DNA of 8,927 nucleotides, from the NCBI GenBank assembly GCA_016780525.1, contig JADHLR010000064.1, forward strand, positions 1-8,927, in the 5' to 3' direction. The notes below the pieces were generated by a model. The model made no database searches. It saw only the letters and a program-made list of their open reading frames with translations, and had not been told where the DNA came from. Every line of letters begins with the position of its first letter. The stretch's first letter is position 1. The position numbers and the translations under genes were made by a program. Positions 6,021 to 8,927 of this stretch are shown here, piece by piece. Source of the DNA: Candidatus Puniceispirillum sp. (GTDB lineage: Bacteria > Pseudomonadota > Alphaproteobacteria > Puniceispirillales > Puniceispirillaceae).

Positions 6021-7568
6021 TTAATAGTCAGCGTCGGGCAGTTCTTCCATACGCTTGGCGATAAAGCCCCGCAACGCCTCGTCAACAGCCGGGTCAATTT
6101 CCGGTGCGACATAGCTTTCCAGCATATCGGCAAATTTCTTACGGGCGCGCCCGGCACTGTCAATACTGCCTTCTGACGACCATTGCTCATAAGTCGTGTT
6201 ATCAGCCATTTCAGACCGCCAAAAAGCGTCCTCAAAATTAGCCTGCGTATGGGCTGACCCCAGAAAATGCTGCCCCGGGCCAGTTTCACGCAAAGCGTCC
6301 ATGGCCTGAGCCTGTTCGGACACATCAATCCCATCGACCAGCTTCGGGATCATCGTTAACTGATCTGCATCAAGGATCAGCTTTGCGTAATCAGCGACCA
6401 GCCCGCCTTCCATCCAGCCAGCAGAATGCAGGGCAAAATTCACCCCGCCAAGCACCGTTGGGGTTAATGTATGGGCGGATTCATAGGCGGCCTGCGCGTC
6501 GGCCGTTTTCGAACCGGTCAAAGAGCCACCAGAGCGGAACGGAACGCCAAGCCGGCGTGCCAGCTTGGCACAGCCATACAGCACTTTTGCCGGTTCCGGC
6601 GTGCCAAATGTCGGGGCGCCAGTCTGCATCGACATCGAGCTGGCAAAACTGCCAAAAATCACCGGTGCGCCCGGGTTAACCGCCTGCGTAAAGGCAATGC
6701 CACTCATGGCCTCGGCCAGTGTTTGTGCCAGCGTACCAGCGACCGACACCGGCGACATCGCACCGGCCAGAATGAATGGCGATATGATAACAGCTTGATT
6801 GTTGCGGGCATAAACCTTGAGGGCGCCAAGCATGGTATCATCCCATGTCATTGGCGAATTGGCGTTGATCAGGCTGCTGATCACCGTATTGCTGGCGACA
6901 AATTCCTCGCCAAACAGGATTTTTGACATATCCACAGTGTCTTGCGCACGGCTTGGTGCGGTCACCGACCCCATATAGGGTTTGTCCGACCAGCGTTGGT
7001 GCGCATAGACCATCTCCAGATGGCGTTTTGTTACCGGCAGATCCACCGGTTCGCAGATGGTGCCCCCCGAATGGTGCAGCGCCGGCAGCATATAGACGAT
7101 CTTCACAAAATTGCGAAAATCTTCCATCGTCGCATAGCGCCGCTCATTATTCAGATCACGCACAAAAGGCGGCCCGTAAACCGGCGCAAAAACCGTGTTT
7201 TTGCCACCAATCTCGACCGTTCTGGCTGGGTTGCGGGCATGTTGTGTATACTGGCTCGGTGCGGTGCTGCATAATTTTCGCGCCAGTCCACGTGGAAAAT
7301 GCACACGCTCGCCCTGCACATCGCACCCGACATCGCGCAAAATCGTCAGCGCTTCCGGATCATCCCGAAAATCAATACCTATTTCTTCCAAAATAGTTTC
7401 GGCATTATTTTCGATAATTTCGGCAGTTTCGTCACTCAGAATATCGAATGGCTCTAAATTTCGGGTGATATAAGGCAAAGATGTTGCGGCGCTGGTTGCG
7501 CGCGCTTGCCGACGGGCATCACGCCCCCCACCCCGACGACCACGACGATCAGTTGCAGTTTCACTCAT
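6021..7568 (-). CDS. MttB-family (trimethylamine methyltransferase-like) protein, non-pyrrolysine
   Basis: This belongs to the MttB superfamily (COG5598), TIM-barrel enzymes that in studied anaerobes move a methyl group from a quaternary or tertiary amine to a corrinoid protein. The frame is open over its full length with no internal amber codon, so it is a non-pyrrolysine member like the glycine betaine methyltransferase MtgB. The 515-residue product has a basic Arg/Gly-rich head (residues 8-24), then LPYITRNLEPFDILSDE (31-47), EEIGIDFRDDPEAL (61-74), FAPVYGPPFVRDLNNERR (127-144), HHSGGTICEPVDLPVTKRH (165-183), SGAPTFGTPEP-like QTGAPTFGTPEP (315-326), and GGSLTGSKTADAQAAYES (347-364). Such sequences are common in marine alphaproteobacteria. 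It lies 27 bp downstream of the GcvT dehydrogenase and is probably co-transcribed with it. No corrinoid-binding partner is in the window. Family membership is secure; substrate and methyl acceptor are unknown. Confidence 0.9.
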   Translation of the reverse strand: MSETATDRRGRRGGGRDARRQARATSAATSLPYITRNLEPFDILSDETAEIIENNAETILEEIGIDFRDDPEALTILRDVGCDVQGERVHFPRGLARKLCSTAPSQYTQHARNPARTVEIGGKNTVFAPVYGPPFVRDLNNERRYATMEDFRNFVKIVYMLPALHHSGGTICEPVDLPVTKRHLEMVYAHQRWSDKPYMGSVTAPSRAQDTVDMSKILFGEEFVASNTVISSLINANSPMTWDDTMLGALKVYARNNQAVIISPFILAGAMSPVSVAGTLAQTLAEAMSGIAFTQAVNPGAPVIFGSFASSMSMQTGAPTFGTPEPAKVLYGCAKLARRLGVPFRSGGSLTGSKTADAQAAYESAHTLTPTVLGGVNFALHSAGWMEGGLVADYAKLILDADQLTMIPKLVDGIDVSEQAQAMDALRETGPGQHFLGSAHTQANFEDAFWRSEMADNTTYEQWSSEGSIDSAGRARKKFADMLESYVAPEIDPAVDEALRGFIAKRMEELPDADY

Positions 7569-7575
7569 CACAGAT

Positions 7576-7579
7576 TCCT
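7576..7579 (-). promoter_or_regulatory. Ribosome binding site of the mttB-like gene
   Basis: On the minus strand AGGA stands 7 bases ahead of the ATG at 7568-7566. An in-frame GTG directly upstream (7571-7569) would be only 4 bases from it, so ATG is the better start. Confidence 0.6.
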
Positions 7580-7595
7580 ATCTCAAAGCCACCAA

Positions 7596-8927
7596 TTAGG
7601 CGCGCAAACGCTGATTATCCGGGTCATAGGGCGATTCTTCCAGGATTGTTGCCCGCAAGCGCTGATCAAGCACATCAATCATCAATTCAGTGCCGACAGT
7701 CGCCAGATCCGGCCGCACCATTGCCAGCGCCAGCGATTTACCAAGCCGGAATCCATAGCCACCACTGGTCGCCCGGCCAATCACCGTACCATCCGGCAAC
7801 ATGATCGGGTTGCCACCAATGGCGTCAGCATCGGTGGTGTCATGCACTTCAAGCGTGACCATCGCATTCGCAAATCCGGCCTCTTGCCATTCACTTAATT
7901 TTTGCCGCCCTTTAAAATCACCCTTATTCAGATGCACGAAACGGTGAAGCCCACTTTCCAGCGCGGCATATTCAATCGACAGTTCGGTACCAACAAGCCG
8001 GTATGATTTTTCCAGCCGCATGGCGTCCATCGCCCGGATGCCAAATGGCTTGATACCAAACTCGGCTCCGGCTGTCATAATCGCGTCGAAAATATGATTT
8101 TGATATTCAATCGGGTGGTGCAACTCCCAGCCCAATTCGCCAACAAAATTCATCCGAAACGCCATCGCCGGGGCAAGCCCGACTTCAATCAATTTGCCCG
8201 ACAACCATGGAAATGCGGTATTGCTGACATCGCTGCGGGTAATTTTTTGCAGAATATCGCGCGATTTTGGCCCGGCCAGAACCAACACGCCAACAGCATT
8301 CGTCAGATTGTCAAAACGCACCGACCCATCATCCGGCAGATGTTTTTTGATCCAGTCATGATCCAGCCGCTGGCCAGCACCAGCAGAGACCAGGTAAAAA
8401 CTGTCATCGCTCTCACGCTGGATGGTAAATTCGGAATGCACACCACCGCGGTCGGTCAGCGCATGGCACAGCGCCACCCGGCCAATTTTTTGTGGCAGCT
8501 TATTGGCCACAAGATAATCCAGAAATGCCGCCGCCCCGGGCCCTGAAATACGCGCCTTGGCAAAGGCAGACATATCAAGCAATCCCGCATTCTCGGCAAC
8601 ATTGCGCACTTCATTGCCAACATGTTCAAACCAGCCAGAGCGCCGGAATGACCAATGGTCTTCCTGTGCCACACCGTCCGGGGCAAACCAGTTGGCACGC
8701 TCCCAGCCAAATTTCTGACCAAACACAGCGCCCAGATTTTTCAGCCGGTCATAGCATGGCGCGGTACGCAGAGGCCGCGCCGCCGGCCGTTCTTCATCCG
8801 GATAATGCGTGGTAAACACATTGGCATAGGCTTCTTCATTCTTCACGATCAGATAGGATTCAGAGGTGTAGCTGCCATAGCGCCGTGGATCGACACCGAG
8901 CATATCAATCGTTGGCGCACCATCGAC
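7596..8927 (-). CDS. FAD/GcvT dehydrogenase, dimethylglycine- or sarcosine-dehydrogenase-like, C-terminal part
   Basis: The gene enters from the right edge: 443 C-terminal residues are visible and the N-terminal FAD-binding oxidase domain, about 370-400 residues in relatives, lies outside. An ATG at 8903-8901 is internal, because the frame stays open to the edge and the preceding residues (VDGAPTID) fit the family. Fragment residues 1-60 are the end of the FAD domain, with MLGVDPRRYG (9-18) and HYPDEERPAARPLRTAPCYD (41-60). A GcvT folate-binding domain follows (about 65-315), with FRRSGWFEHVGNE (94-106), GLLDMSAFAK (115-124), VLVLAGP (214-220) and NFVGELGWELHHP (260-272). A GcvT C-terminal barrel (about 325-435) ends in YDPDNQRLRA. 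Relatives oxidatively demethylate dimethylglycine or sarcosine and pass the one-carbon unit to tetrahydrofolate. With SoxBDAG nearby for sarcosine, dimethylglycine is the likelier substrate, but this class is often mislabelled and the substrate is uncertain. Confidence 0.9.
   Translation of the reverse strand, partial: VDGAPTIDMLGVDPRRYGSYTSESYLIVKNEEAYANVFTTHYPDEERPAARPLRTAPCYDRLKNLGAVFGQKFGWERANWFAPDGVAQEDHWSFRRSGWFEHVGNEVRNVAENAGLLDMSAFAKARISGPGAAAFLDYLVANKLPQKIGRVALCHALTDRGGVHSEFTIQRESDDSFYLVSAGAGQRLDHDWIKKHLPDDGSVRFDNLTNAVGVLVLAGPKSRDILQKITRSDVSNTAFPWLSGKLIEVGLAPAMAFRMNFVGELGWELHHPIEYQNHIFDAIMTAGAEFGIKPFGIRAMDAMRLEKSYRLVGTELSIEYAALESGLHRFVHLNKGDFKGRQKLSEWQEAGFANAMVTLEVHDTTDADAIGGNPIMLPDGTVIGRATSGGYGFRLGKSLALAMVRPDLATVGTELMIDVLDQRLRATILEESPYDPDNQRLRA

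Noticed and set aside
7569..7571. GTG as the start of the mttB-like gene.
   Set aside because: It is too close to the AGGA site; the adjacent ATG has proper spacing.
8901..8903. ATG at 8903 as the true start of the GcvT dehydrogenase.
   Set aside because: The reading frame stays open to the window edge and the residues before and after the ATG match the interior of the family, so the gene is truncated by the window.

Overview
The window looks like a chromosomal methylamine-catabolism locus from an alphaproteobacterium. The evidence is a complete soxBDAG operon whose SoxB carries the N-terminal block seen in rhizobial and marine alphaproteobacterial SoxB. It is joined by an aerobic-type MttB-family methyltransferase and a GcvT-containing dimethylglycine/sarcosine dehydrogenase of the kind common in Rhodobacterales and SAR116-type marine bacteria. 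The lineage is an inference from remembered protein families; no phylogenetic marker is present.

Layout. Bases 1-117 (minus strand) hold the first 39 codons of an M20-type amidohydrolase that runs off the left edge. A non-coding divergent region of about 420 bp follows (118-539), with one notable inverted repeat at 251-293. Bases 540-5950 (plus strand) carry soxB, soxD, soxA and soxG in tight order: a gap of 23 bp, an overlap of 1 bp and an overlap of 8 bp. These encode the four subunits of heterotetrameric sarcosine oxidase. After a 70-bp convergent gap, two minus-strand genes follow. An MttB-like corrinoid-type methyltransferase (6021-7568) lies only 27 bp downstream of the 3' part of an FAD/GcvT dehydrogenase (7596 to the right edge).

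How the genes may work together. SoxBDAG oxidatively demethylates sarcosine to glycine, with the one-carbon unit going to tetrahydrofolate when it is available and hydrogen peroxide as by-product. The GcvT dehydrogenase most likely performs the preceding step (dimethylglycine to sarcosine) or a related secondary or tertiary amine oxidation. The MttB-like protein belongs to a superfamily whose studied members demethylate quaternary amines such as glycine betaine. The locus could therefore encode a stepwise betaine-to-glycine demethylation path, but the methyl acceptor of the MttB-like enzyme is unknown and no corrinoid protein is visible here.

No tRNA, rRNA, CRISPR, insertion sequence or phage signal was seen. 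Small-scale curiosities are two independent 15-bp tandem triplications, one in soxA and one in soxG, and the 12-bp-arm inverted repeat between the divergent genes.
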